A DNA stretch of 64,000 nucleotides, taken from positions 1-64,000 of the forward strand of contig CAWCOF010000012.1 in NCBI GenBank assembly GCA_963797005.1, given 5' to 3'. This document shows, piece by piece, positions 20,507-30,325 of this stretch. Each line of letters starts with the position of its first letter. The first letter of the stretch is position 1. The notes beneath the pieces were generated by a model that was not told the origin of the DNA, searched no databases, and saw only the letters and a list, made by a program, of their open reading frames with translations. Source of the stretch: AWTP1-13 sp963797005. GTDB taxonomy: Bacteria > Pseudomonadota > Alphaproteobacteria > Rhizobiales > Hyphomicrobiaceae. The translations under genes and the position numbers were made by a program.

Positions 20507-21532
20507 ATGCGCTGGTTGACGAGCATCTGGAGGTTGGCGGCGGTGCTGGGTTGTTGCACCCTCGCTTCGGCGGCGCAGGCTGAGGATCCGCTCGTCGTTT
20601 CCTCCTACGGCGGGGTCTGGAAGCAGTCGGTCGAGAAGAATTTCGGCGCCTGCTACACGCAGCGCACCGGCAACAAGATCGCGGTCCAGACTGGCAAGTC
20701 CGCCGATTGGCTCAATCGCATCCGCGCCAATCCCAAGACGCCGCCGATCGACGTCGTCACCATGGCGCAGGCCGACACCATGCGTGCCATCAAGGATGGT
20801 CTGATCGAAGACCTCGACCCCGCCAAGATCCCCAGCCTCAAGGATATACCGGCGCGCTTCTACAAGCCCTGGGGGGGCAAGGCGGCCATCGACATCCACG
20901 TCGGCGCACTGGGCATCATGTACAACAAGGAGAAGGTGCCAAACCCGCCGGCAGACTGGAAGAGCCTGATCGAGGAGATCATCGCCGGCAAGTACGGCAA
21001 GCGCGTTGCGTGGCCGTCCGGGACCTACAGCTGGGGACCGGACATGATCTGGTTCATGAGCCAGCTCTACGGTGGCAGCATCGATCAAGCGTTCGCCAAG
21101 CTCAAGGCCATGTCACCCCACATCGCCAAGTTCTGGACCAGCCCCGTCGAGGTGCTGAACAGCTTTGGCGCCAAGCAGGTCGACATCGTGATGTATTGGG
21201 ACGGACGCGCCTATGCCTTCATTGACAAGGGCAACCCATGGGTCGGCTACTACAATCCCAAGCCGGGTGCGCTGGGCGTGACCGTCGCCGTCGCCAAGGT
21301 GAAGAACTCACCGGCCTCGGCGTGGACCTACATGGACTGCGCGCTCAGCGCCGATGTGCAGCTCGCGCACGCCAAGACGTTGCGCTATGCGGTGACCAAC
21401 TCCAAGGTCGTGTACCCCGACGAGCTGAAAGACAAGGTCGCCAAGGTCGACGATCTCATTCTGCTGCCCTACCCCAAGGAAATCGACAAGTTCCCGGGCT
21501 GGGTCGAGCGCTGGAACAAGGAGATGCGCTAG
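20507..21532 (+). CDS. ABC importer periplasmic binding protein, polyamine/PotD type
   Basis: A Sec signal peptide (residues 1-24, cleavage near AAQA-ED) precedes a type II solute-binding fold of about 317 residues. Features shared with PotD/family-1 binding proteins are SYGGVWKQSVEKNF, PPIDVVTMAQADT, a GIMYNKEKVPNPPADWKSL segment, and VMYWDGRAYAFIDKG in the cleft. The start ATG 20507 follows GGAGG. It is the first gene of an operon with two permeases, an ATPase and a FAD oxidoreductase. The ligand is probably a small cationic or amide compound, but the binding residues do not allow a precise call. Confidence 0.9.
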   Translation: MRWLTSIWRLAAVLGCCTLASAAQAEDPLVVSSYGGVWKQSVEKNFGACYTQRTGNKIAVQTGKSADWLNRIRANPKTPPIDVVTMAQADTMRAIKDGLIEDLDPAKIPSLKDIPARFYKPWGGKAAIDIHVGALGIMYNKEKVPNPPADWKSLIEEIIAGKYGKRVAWPSGTYSWGPDMIWFMSQLYGGSIDQAFAKLKAMSPHIAKFWTSPVEVLNSFGAKQVDIVMYWDGRAYAFIDKGNPWVGYYNPKPGALGVTVAVAKVKNSPASAWTYMDCALSADVQLAHAKTLRYAVTNSKVVYPDELKDKVAKVDDLILLPYPKEIDKFPGWVERWNKEMR

Positions 21533-21565
21533 CCGAAAAAGCTGGCCGTCGCAGGAGACAGATAG

Positions 21566-22445
21566 GTGCCGGAAGCCACCGTCCCGCTCGCTGAGACCGC
21601 CGCGGATGTGTCGCCCGGCGGTCGGCGGCGGAGGACACATTTGCCGGCAGCGCTCGTGCTCGCGCTGCCGGCTGTGCTGCTGCTGGCCGTGTTCTTCGTC
21701 GGGCCGCTGTTGGTCAATTGCAGGAGAGCCTCCGCTTCGGCCAAAGCTTCCCCACGTTCGGCCAATACTCGAAGTTCTTTACCGACGGCTACTACATCGA
21801 GGTGCTCCTCCACACCGTGCTTTTTGGATTGGGGGTCACCGTTCTGTGCATCCTGTTGGGCTACCCGTTTGCCTATGCGCTCGTCGAGGCCGCGCCGCGC
21901 TGGAAGGTGATTCTTCTCTTTGTGATCGTTGCGCCGCTGTTGACCAACGTGGTGGTGCGTTCTTACGGCTGGATGATTCTGCTTGGCGGCACCGGGCTTA
22001 TCAACACGCTGCTCAGTCGGCTCGGCTTCGAGCCGCTCGAGATCATGTACACGTGGACGGCCGTCACGCTGGCTATGGCGCACGTTCTGCTGCCGTTTGC
22101 GATCCTGTCGATCGCCAGCGTTCTGGAGACGCGCGACCGCGCTCTGGACGAGGCGGCCGCGACGCTTGGCGCCGATCCCACGCGCGTGTTTCGCGAGATC
22201 ATCCTTCCGCTCAGCATGGAAGGCGTGATACCGGCGCGATCTTGGTGTTCACGCTGGCCGTCGGCAGCTTCGTGACCGTGCTGCTGCTGGGCAAGACGAG
22301 CACGATGGTGGTCGCCGTGCTCATCTATCAGCAGCTCACCGTCGTATCGAACTGGAGCTTCGGCGCGGCAATGGGCATCATCCTGCTTGCAATCGTGCTG
22401 GCAAGTCTCGCCGTTCAAGGGCGTCTCAGGCGCGCAAGGAATTGA
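21566..22445 (+). pseudogene. ABC permease PotB-like, two frame changes
   Basis: Inner-membrane permease of about 293 residues with six expected helices, starting GTG 21566. The cytoplasmic EAA loop DEAAATLGADPTRVFREIILP, which docks onto the ATPase, is present. The frame changes at about 21718 (LLVN to LQESLRFGQ; a T appears to be missing) and at about 22238 (EGVIP to GAILVFTLAVGS; a G missing from a GG run). Both look like homopolymer shortening. If these are sequencing errors the protein is complete, with the usual ending after SLAVQGRLRRARN. Confidence 0.83.
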
Positions 22446-22449
22446 GCCG

Positions 22450-23246
22450 ATGGGGGCACTCCGACCATGGCTGCACGCCTACGTGATCATCATGACGGTC
22501 TTCATCTTGGCGCCGCTGGTCGTGGTGGTGATTGCAGCATTCAACAGCGCGGAATTCCCCATCTTCCCACCGCCGGGTCTGTCCCTACGTTGGATCACGA
22601 AGGCGGTGACCGACCCTGAGTTCATCAAGCCGTTGTGGAACAGCGTGGTGCTCGGGCTTTGTGCCACGCTCGGAACGGCCCTGGCCTCGGTGCCGGCGGC
22701 GATTGTGCTGGCGCGCCACGCCTTCCCGCTCAAGAGCGAGTTCGAGGCCTTCCTGCTGTCTCCACTCACGCTGCCGCAGATCGTTCTGGCGACGGGGCTG
22801 CTGTTCTTTGTGAGCAGCATCGGGCTGCGGCGGCAGCTTCGCCGGCTTGCTAGCCGGACACATGGTGATCACCATGCCCTACATGCTGCGAACGGTTTAT
22901 GGTGTCTATGCCGGAAACAATGGCGAGGTACCAGGAAGCGGCGGCCGTGTTGGGGGCGGGACCCATCCGTACGTTCTTCGCGGTCACGCTCCCGATGCTG
23001 AAGCCGGGCATACTGGCTGGTGGCATTTTTGCCTTTTTGATCTCCTTCGACGAGGTGCCGATCGCGCTCCTTCTCACCAACACAACCAACGTTACCCTAC
23101 CCGTTTCGATCCTGAGCTACCTGATCTACAATTACGATCCCACGGTAGCTGCCATCTCGGCCATCCAGATCGCCATCGTGGTCCTGCTGCTCATCGTCCT
23201 CGACCGCGCGTTCGGACTGAAGGCTCTCATGTTCAGTGCGCGATGA
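22450..23246 (+). pseudogene. ABC permease PotC-like, two frame changes
   Basis: Second permease subunit, about 265 residues, starting ATG 22450 just after the first permease. The N-terminal helix (AYVIIMTVFILAPLVVVVIAAFN) and the EAA loop YQEAAAVLGAGPIRTFFAVTLP are clear. The frame changes near 22830 (an extra base before GGSFAGLLAGHM) and near 22892 (an extra T in a T-run, giving TVMVSMPETMA once removed). The stop TGA overlaps the ATG of the ATPase gene (ATGA), indicating translational coupling. Confidence 0.83.
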
Positions 23247-24390
23247 CGACGGTACGGCCCATGGATGCAACCCTTCCTGCAGAGGTGGACGCCAGGCAAC
23301 CGGCGCGGGTCGACATACTGGGGGTGCGCAAGAGCTATGGATCGCACGTCGCGCTGGAGAACCTCGACCTCCAGATCGCACCGGGCGAATTCCTGGCCCT
23401 TCTCGGCCCGTCGGGCTGCGGCAAGACCACGCTCCTGCGCTGCATTGCCGGGCTCGTGAAGCCGGATGCCGGGGACATTCGCGTAGACGGCCAGTCGCTG
23501 GTATCGCTGCCGCCTTACAAGCGCAAACTCGGGATGGTGTTCCAGAGCTACGCACTTTTCCCGCATATGACCGTCGAGCAGAACATCGCGTTCGGGCTGA
23601 GGGAACGCGGCACGCCCGCAGGAAAGGCGCGCGTGCAGAGCGCGCTGGAGCTCGTGCGCATGCAGGGCTACGGCAGCCACATGCCGCGCCAGATCTCCGG
23701 CGGCCAGCAGCAGCGGATCGCGCTAGCGCGGGCGCTCATCACCTCGCCGCGCATTCTCCTTCTGGACGAGCCGCTTGCAGCGCTCGACGCGAAGCTGCGC
23801 AAATCGATGCAAGTGGAGCTGAGACAACTGCAGCGACGTCTGCGGATCACGACGATCTTCGTAACTCACGACCAGAGAGAAGCGCTGACCATGTCGGACC
23901 GCGTCGCGGTCATGCACCAGGGACGTATAGAACAATGCACTACGCCCGAGGAGATCTATGCCCGGCCGTCTACCGCCGCCGTGGCCAACTTCATCGGCCA
24001 GACCAGCCAGATCCCGGCCACCGTGATGGCCGACGGGGTGATCACCTCGTGCTGCGCGCGGACGGGCGCGCCGCTTCCTTCGCGGCTCCCCGCCGTGGAT
24101 CGATTGCCCTGCAGACACGGGTGCTGGTGATGATCCGGCCCGAGCATGTCGTGTTCGTGCCCGGTGCGTTGGGAAACGGCCCGGCGTCGGGTGAGCCCGG
24201 GATGCTGCGGCTCGAGGGCGAAGTGACCGATGATGTGTTCATCGGCGAGCATCGGCTGCTCCACGTCGCCACCGAGGCAGGGCAAATCATCGCCGGCAAC
24301 CGGCCAGATGCCGGTGGGGCTAGATTGGCGCCCGGCACGGCCGGCGTCGTGCAGTGCAGGCTCGCCGACATGATGGTGTTTGCCATGTAA
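23243..24390 (+). pseudogene. ABC importer ATPase PotA-like with TOBE domain, one frame change
   Basis: ATPase of about 381 residues. Walker A GPSGCGKTT, Q-loop GMVFQSYALFPHM, signature QISGGQQQRIALARAL, Walker B ILLLDEPLAALD and switch VTHDQREAL are all intact in the first 290 residues. The frame then changes near 24046, where one C seems to be missing (VITSCC should read VITLVLRADGRAASF). After it the TOBE regulatory domain follows (VMIRPEHVVFVPG...VQCRLADMMVFAM). It powers the polyamine-type importer. Without the correction the protein would lose the TOBE domain but keep a complete nucleotide-binding domain. Confidence 0.85.
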
Positions 24391-24466
24391 CCGCAGCCGG
24401 TGCATTTCCCCGTTGCCGCACGATGTGCGCCGCAATGCAGTCCGCTTACGGGACGACGATCCTTCC

Positions 24467-25820
24467 ATGCCAGATGCACGACAACGCCCGGCGGCGAGCC
24501 ACCCTCGATCCTACTGGGCCGCCACGGCGCAACCCGCGCCCGCCGCTCCGCCTCTACGAGGTGACGCTGTGGCGGACGTTGTCATCATCGGTGCCGGGTT
24601 CACGGGGCTCTCGACCGCCTGGCATCTGCAGCGCGCGGGCCTGTCGGCCATCGTTCTGGAGGCCAACGACGTCGGTTGGGGCGCCAGCGGACGCAATGGC
24701 GGCATGCTTCCACCCCGCTACAAGAAGGGCTTTGCCGCCCTCGCTGAAAAATACGGGCACGACACGACCCGGCACCTGCACCGTCTGATCCTGGAGGCGG
24801 TCGAAACGGTGGAGGCCATCGTCGCCGACTGCGGCATTGATTGCGGGTTTGCCCGTACGGGGCAGCTCACCGCCGCCTTGTCGCCGGCACATCTTGCCTC
24901 GCTCGAGGCGGATGCGGCGTGGGCAGCCGCCGAGGCCGGCGACCGTACGCCGCGGATTCTGGGCGCGGGCGAAGCTCAAGCTGAAATCGGCGGCGGGGAG
25001 TACGTCGGGGGTTGGCTCGATCCCCGCGGGGCAGGCATCCATCCTCTGCGCTATGTGCGCGGCGTTGCGCAAGCGCTGATCGAACGCGGCATCGCCATCC
25101 ACGGCGCGACGCCCGTGACCGCACTGCAAGAGACCCGCGAGGGCGTCGTGGCATCGACGCCGGGCGGAACGGTGCGGGCAAAGCACGCCGTCGTGGCTAC
25201 CAACGCCTATACCGATCTAGACGGCGGCGCCGTGAAGGGGTTGGTCCGTCGCGTGGTCCCGGTGACCTCGTCGGTGATCGCCACCGGCCCGCTGAGTGCC
25301 AACGTAGCGGCGAGCGTGGTCCCCGGACGCCGGATGGTCGCCGACACGCGCAACCTGATGTTCTATTTTTCGGATGATGCCCGACGGAGCGCTGCTATTC
25401 GGTGGCCGCGGAGACATAACCGGGCGGCGTGACGATCCCTCCGTCTACAAGGGATTGGAGCGCGACCTCGCCGTCATGTTCCCGCAGGCCGGCGGGGCGC
25501 CGATCGCCCACCGCTGGTCGGGCAAGGTGGCGGTGACCAAGGACGACTTCCCGCACGTCGGCCGCCTGTCGCCCCGCATCGCCTACGCCCTGGGCTACGG
25601 CGGTCGTGGTGTGGCCCTGTCCAATCTGATGGGCCGGCTGCTGACGGATATTGTGCGGGGTGTCCCAGTGGACGTCGGCCCCATGGGGAGCGATCATTTC
25701 CGCCCCTTTGCCATTCATGCCTTTCGTGTTCCGGGCATGCGCCTCCTCGCCGGCTGGTATCGCTTCAAGGATGGCCGCGCAGCCGCCGCCGCAAGGGCCT
25801 CACGCGCGCGCAGTCCATGA
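24467..25820 (+). pseudogene. FAD-dependent amine/amino-acid oxidoreductase (PuuB/DAO family), one frame change
   Basis: Oxidises an amine or amino acid with FAD. The dinucleotide-binding motif is VVIIGAGFTGLSTAWHL, followed by GWGASGRNGGMLP, a strong signature of gamma-glutamylputrescine oxidase-like enzymes. The C-terminal FAD motif is LGYGGRGVALSNLMGRLL. The frame changes near 25370 in a run of five T; removing one gives MFYFRMMPDGALLFGGRG and a single protein of about 450 residues. Start ATG 24467 (MPDARQ). Its place at the end of the polyamine-type transport operon suggests that the imported compound is oxidised here first. Confidence 0.85.
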
Positions 25821-25895
25821 CGGGAACGCTGCAACGTCGCTTCAGCCGGCACGTTGCGGCGGCGGCAAGATGATTCGATCTGAAGCGATCCTGCT

Positions 25896-27410
25896 CTAGC
25901 GGCGCGACGCGCGCGAAGGCTCGTGGCTGGGGCCGAGGGGGGTCAGCCGTATGCCCTGGCGCAGATTGCGGTAGGGATACTTCGCGGGGTCGCAGAGATG
26001 ACTGCCCGGCGCTTCGACCACCAGGATGGTCTCGGCCAGGGGCTCGAAGTCGCCGCGGAAATGCACGGTGCTCTTGAGCGCCAGGATCCGTTGGTCCTTC
26101 GGCTCGATGCCGAGATGTCGGAACGGGGCCTGGTCGAGCGCCTGCATGCGCTTGCTCGTGACCGCCACCGACACCCCGCCGATGCGCAGCAGCGCCATCG
26201 GCCCGAGATCGACGTCCCGGTTGCCGGATACGGGACCGGTCGTGCGGAAGCGTCCGTCGGCCAGCTTGTCCACGCGGAACGTCCCCTCTAAGGGGCGCAC
26301 ACCCTCAGGCCCGTGCCGGCCGCCGAGCGCCAGCGTTACTTCGGCGCCGACACCGGCGGCGTGCGCGGCCTTGGCCGCATCCGGATCGCACAGGAAGCCG
26401 AGGACGGCGCCCTCGGCCCCACCTTCGATCAGCGCCTGCAGCAGGCCGGTCGTATCCGCACTGCCGCCGGCGCCTGGATTGTCCTGCGTGTCGGCAAGGA
26501 TCACGGGCTTGGACGCCTTCGCGGCAAGCCGCTTGGCCTCGCGAACGGCGTCGGCCGGTGTGTGGAGGGGCACGGCGAAGGCGCTCTCCGAGAGCGTGGT
26601 GTGCCGCATGAGGGCGTCGGCGGCGCGGTCGGCGGCTTCCTGCGACCAGGCATGGACGGCGATCGCCGGGCCGCAGTGGTAGATGTCGGCGGGCGGGAAG
26701 CCTGCCAGATAGGCGACGCTGACCACACCGTCGCGCTCCTCCGCGTCGGCCATTGCGACGATGCTCCGGGATGGCTCGACGGTGGTGCACTGGCTATGCA
26801 GCGGGATGAGGAACGGCGGCTTGCGCAGCGCGTGGGCCTTCGTGCGCCCTTTCGCGAGCACCTCCACCATCGCGCGGGCCGCGCGCTCGCCCGTCTCCAC
26901 CCGATCGACGTGCGGGTAGGTGCGGTAGGCGATGATGGCGTCGGTGGCCGCCACCATCTGCGGCGTGACGTTGGCGTGGTAGTCGAGGCTCATGACGATC
27001 GGCATGGCCTCGCCGACGACGGCGCGGATGCGGCGCAGGAGCTCGCCTTCACCGTCCTCGTAATCCTCGGTGGCCATGGCGCCGTGCATGTCGAGGTAGA
27101 TCGCATCGACCGGCAGCGCCAGCGACAGGGCAGCCACCAGCTCCGCCGCAATGCGCTCGAAGGCATCGCGGGTGACCATGCCGCCAGCACCGCCGCTGGT
27201 CCACAGGAGCGGCACCAGCTGGTGCGCCTTCGGGATCGTCGCCATGAAGCCAGACAGAGCGAAGCTGTTGCCGCCGAGCCACTTCGTCACGTCGGCACCG
27301 CGCACCAGCGGCGGCCGGTCGCGATGCGAGCAGAAGTAGGCGTAGTCCGTCGCCGGCGTGACGAACGTGTTCGTCTCGTGGTGGAAGCCTGCAACCGCAA
27401 TCCGTGCCAT
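25896..27410 (-). CDS. M81-family metallopeptidase, MlrC-like
   Basis: Zinc-dependent hydrolase of 504 residues, complete. It starts MARIAVAGFHHETNTF and carries the probable metal site SLDYHANVT (Asp-x-His) with a second His in YRTYPHVDRVETGERAARAM. MlrC of microcystin degraders cleaves short linear peptides and Adda; many relatives occur in ABC-transporter operons with unknown substrates. Here it is the last gene of a minus-strand series that also encodes a Dpp importer, a racemase and an M28 peptidase, which points to a role in breaking a small imported peptide or amide. Convergent with the FAD oxidoreductase. Confidence 0.9.
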   Translation of the reverse strand: MARIAVAGFHHETNTFVTPATDYAYFCSHRDRPPLVRGADVTKWLGGNSFALSGFMATIPKAHQLVPLLWTSGGAGGMVTRDAFERIAAELVAALSLALPVDAIYLDMHGAMATEDYEDGEGELLRRIRAVVGEAMPIVMSLDYHANVTPQMVAATDAIIAYRTYPHVDRVETGERAARAMVEVLAKGRTKAHALRKPPFLIPLHSQCTTVEPSRSIVAMADAEERDGVVSVAYLAGFPPADIYHCGPAIAVHAWSQEAADRAADALMRHTTLSESAFAVPLHTPADAVREAKRLAAKASKPVILADTQDNPGAGGSADTTGLLQALIEGGAEGAVLGFLCDPDAAKAAHAAGVGAEVTLALGGRHGPEGVRPLEGTFRVDKLADGRFRTTGPVSGNRDVDLGPMALLRIGGVSVAVTSKRMQALDQAPFRHLGIEPKDQRILALKSTVHFRGDFEPLAETILVVEAPGSHLCDPAKYPYRNLRQGIRLTPLGPSHEPSRASRR

Positions 27411-27444
27411 GGGTCGTCCTCGCCGGGGTCGTCAGTCCGTACGC

Positions 27445-28455
27445 TCACGCGCTCCGCGCGCTCATCTCGACGCCCGCCGCCAGCTCGCGCAGGCGATGGC
27501 AGGCCGCCATGTGTCCATCCCCGACCGGCTCGAGCACCGGGCGCGACGCCGCACAGGCGTCGACCGCGTAGCGGCAGCGGTTGCGGAAGGTGCAGCCGCT
27601 CGGGATCGCAGCCGCGCTGGGCGGGTCGCCCTCCAGCGCCTCCGCCTTGTCGATCTGGCCGGTTTCGAGCCGCGGCGCCGCGGCAAGCAGGGCTCGGGTA
27701 TAGGGGTGAGCGGGCTTTGCGAAGACCCGCGCGGTCTCGGCGGCCTCGACGATCCGGCCCAGATACATGATGCCGACGCGATGGCACATGCGCTCGACGA
27801 CCGACAGGTCGTGGCTGATGAAGATGTAGGTGAGGCCGAGCCGGTCCCTGAGGTCGCGCATCAGGCGGAGCACGTTGGCCTGAACCGAAAGATCGAGCCC
27901 CGCCGTCGGCTCGTCCAGGATCACCAGCTTGGGCTGCAGCACAAGGATGCGCGCGAGGCCGACGCGGCGCTGCTGCCCGCCGGAAAGCTCGTGCGGATAG
28001 CGCCGCCGGAACGATGGATCGAGGCCCACCGCCTCCAGCATCGTTTCGATGCGCCGGTCGCGCTCGGCCCTGTCGGAGACGCCGACGATGCGCAGCGCCT
28101 CGTCGATGCTGCGCCCGACCCGCCACCAGGGGTCGAGAGCGGCGCCGGGGTCCTGATGCACGTACTGGATGTCGCGTCGAAGGATGCGCGCGGTCTTGGG
28201 CACGACGCCGGACACCTTGCGCCCCGAAAGCAGGATCAGTCCGGACGTCTCGCGCAGGAGGCCGAGCACGGTCTTTGCGAGGGTCGACTTGCCGCAACCC
28301 AACTCGCCGACGAGCCCGAAGATCTCGCCGTCGTTGATCCTGAGCGACACGCCGTCGACGGCGCGTATGGGAGGGCGGGCCGGTGCCAGAAAGCGCTTTC
28401 CACCGCCGACCAGCGTGACGAGATTGTCGAGCTCGAGCAGCGGCGTCGTCATCAT
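27445..28455 (-). CDS. dppF: Oligopeptide/dipeptide ABC importer ATPase, DppF type
   Basis: ATPase of 336 residues. Its Walker A region reads GELGCGKSTLAK, where the family usually has GESGCGKST, so one residue (Ser to Leu) is unusual. The signature is ELSGGQQRRVGLARIL, Walker B LVILDEPTAGLD, switch FISHDLSVV. The C-terminal oligopeptide-type region has the Cys pattern CTFRNRCRYAVDAC. Start ATGATG at 28455/28452 overlaps the stop of the DppD gene. It pairs with DppD to drive the two permeases. Confidence 0.9.
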   Translation of the reverse strand: MMTTPLLELDNLVTLVGGGKRFLAPARPPIRAVDGVSLRINDGEIFGLVGELGCGKSTLAKTVLGLLRETSGLILLSGRKVSGVVPKTARILRRDIQYVHQDPGAALDPWWRVGRSIDEALRIVGVSDRAERDRRIETMLEAVGLDPSFRRRYPHELSGGQQRRVGLARILVLQPKLVILDEPTAGLDLSVQANVLRLMRDLRDRLGLTYIFISHDLSVVERMCHRVGIMYLGRIVEAAETARVFAKPAHPYTRALLAAAPRLETGQIDKAEALEGDPPSAAAIPSGCTFRNRCRYAVDACAASRPVLEPVGDGHMAACHRLRELAAGVEMSARSA

Positions 28456-29477
28456 GCGTGCTCCATCGCCGGAGCGCCGGAGGCGGGATGGAGCAGGCAG
28501 GCAACCTTGTGGCCGTGGGTGATCTCCACGATCGGGGGCCGTCCGGCCGCACAGGCGGGCATCGCATGCGGGCAGCGCGGATTGAACCGGCAGCCCGGCG
28601 GCGGCGCCAGCGGCGAAGGCACCTGGCCCGGAATGCCGGCGATGTCCGCGGCGCGATCGGGATGGCAGCCGATCAGCATGCGCGTGTAGGGATGGAGGCC
28701 GCGATCGAGCACGTCGCGCGTGCCGCCCGCTTCGATCGTCTGGCCGGCATAGAGCACGCAGACGTCGTCGCACAGCTGCGCGACGACACCGAAGTCGTGC
28801 GTGATGAACAGCATCGAGACATCGAACGTCGAGGCCAGGTCCTTGAGCAGCTTCAGGACCTGGAGCTGCGTCGTGACGTCGAGCGCGGTGGTCGGCTCGT
28901 CGGCGAGGATCACGTCGGGGCGGCACGCGAGCGCGGCGGCGATCAAGACGCGCTGGCGCTGCCCGCCGGAAAACTGATGCGGATAGCGCTCCAGCGCCAG
29001 CTCCGGATCCGGCACCTGGACGGCCTTCAGGATCTCGACGAGGTGCGCCTTGTAGCGCGCACGCGTCGCGGCATCGAGGCGCTTGGGCGGCTCCTCGCCG
29101 GGCAGGCCGTGCCAGCGCAGGATCTCCATCAGCTGCTTGCCGACGCGGAACACGGGGTTGAGCGCCAGATAGGGGTCCTGCGGAATGAAGCCGATGGCGC
29201 GGCCGCGGATCTCGGTGGTGAGGGTGTGCTGCGGCAGGCGCAGGAGGTCGCGGCCCTTGAAGAGGATCTCGCCGGCCTCGATCACCGTCTGCGGCGGCAG
29301 GATGCCGAGGATCGCGCGGATGAGCGTGGACTTGCCGCATCCCGATTCGCCAACGACGCCGACGATGCGGCCCTTCGGCAGCTCCACGCTGACGTTGTCC
29401 AGGATCTGGGCGCGGCCCTCATCGGTCGGGATCGAAATCCTCAAGTTGCGGACGGAGAGGATCGGGTCTCCCGTCAC
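28452..29477 (-). CDS. dppD: Oligopeptide/dipeptide ABC importer ATPase, DppD type
   Basis: ATPase of 341 residues starting GTG 29477 (VTGDPILSVRNL), 4 bases inside the DppC gene end. Walker A GESGCGKSTLIRAI, Q-loop FIPQDPYLALNP, signature QFSGGQRQRVLIAAAL, Walker B VILADEPTTALDV, switch FITHDFGVV. The C-terminal Cys cluster CRFNPRCPHAMPAC is typical of Dpp/Opp ATPases. Much longer frames that fuse it to the upstream permease arise only because stop codons are rare in this GC-rich DNA. Confidence 0.9.
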   Translation of the reverse strand: MTGDPILSVRNLRISIPTDEGRAQILDNVSVELPKGRIVGVVGESGCGKSTLIRAILGILPPQTVIEAGEILFKGRDLLRLPQHTLTTEIRGRAIGFIPQDPYLALNPVFRVGKQLMEILRWHGLPGEEPPKRLDAATRARYKAHLVEILKAVQVPDPELALERYPHQFSGGQRQRVLIAAALACRPDVILADEPTTALDVTTQLQVLKLLKDLASTFDVSMLFITHDFGVVAQLCDDVCVLYAGQTIEAGGTRDVLDRGLHPYTRMLIGCHPDRAADIAGIPGQVPSPLAPPPGCRFNPRCPHAMPACAAGRPPIVEITHGHKVACLLHPASGAPAMEHA

Positions 29478-30313
29478 CGCGAGCGCCTCAGCTTCGGGTC
29501 GACGAGGTCGCGCAGACCGTCGCCGAAGAGATTGAAGCCGAGCACGGTCACGAGGATGGCGAGGCCGGGGAAAGCGGCGAACCACCAGTGCTCGGGCAGG
29601 TACTCGCGGCTTTCCGCGATGGCGAGGCCCCAGTCCGGATCGGGCGGCGTCGCACCGACGCCGAGGAAGCCCAGCACGGCCGCGGTGAGGATCGTGAAGC
29701 CCATGCCGATCGTGGCGCGCACGATCACGGGCGAGGCGACGTTCGGCAGCACGTGCGCCAGCATGATCCGCCAATCGCCGGCCCCGAGCCCCTGCAGCGC
29801 CTCGATGAAGAGGGCGGAGCGGACCCGCCGCGCCTCGCCGTAGACGGTGCGCGCGAAGAACGGCCAATAGGTGAGCGCGAGAGCCAGCATGGCGGAGGTA
29901 ATGCCGCGCGACAGGAGCTGGGCGAGCGCCACGGCCAGGATCAGCTGAGGCACCGCGAGGAACACGTCGGTCAGCCGCATGATGAAGTCGCCGAGGAGGC
30001 CGCCGCGATAGCCCGCAACCAGCCCCAGCGGCACGCCGATGGCAATCGCGATGCCGACGACGCTGAGCGCGATCATGAGCGCGCCTTGCGTGCCCAGGAT
30101 GACGCGGGCGAGGATGTCGCGGCCGAGATTGTCGGTGCCGAACCAGTGCTCGGCGCTGGGCGGCTGCAGACGCGCAAGGATGTTCGATTCGAAGGCGACG
30201 GACCGGTCCGGCACCAGCAGCGGCGACAGGAGCGCGATCAGGATCACCGAGACGATGACCCCGAAGCCGATCACCGCCGGTATGTCGCGCAGGAATTTCT
30301 TGACGATCAGCAC
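29474..30313 (-). CDS. dppC: Dipeptide ABC permease, DppC type
   Basis: Inner-membrane permease of 279 residues with about six helices. Family landmarks are HWFGTDNLGRDILARVILG near residue 60, the EAA loop EALQGLGAGDWRIMLAHVLPN, and the C-terminal LFGDGLRDLVDPKLR. Start ATG 30313. It lies 12 bases after the DppB stop and overlaps DppD by 4 bases, so all four transport genes are translated from one message. Confidence 0.92.
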   Translation of the reverse strand: MLIVKKFLRDIPAVIGFGVIVSVILIALLSPLLVPDRSVAFESNILARLQPPSAEHWFGTDNLGRDILARVILGTQGALMIALSVVGIAIAIGVPLGLVAGYRGGLLGDFIMRLTDVFLAVPQLILAVALAQLLSRGITSAMLALALTYWPFFARTVYGEARRVRSALFIEALQGLGAGDWRIMLAHVLPNVASPVIVRATIGMGFTILTAAVLGFLGVGATPPDPDWGLAIAESREYLPEHWWFAAFPGLAILVTVLGFNLFGDGLRDLVDPKLRRSR

Positions 30314-30325
30314 GCCCCGCCTCGC

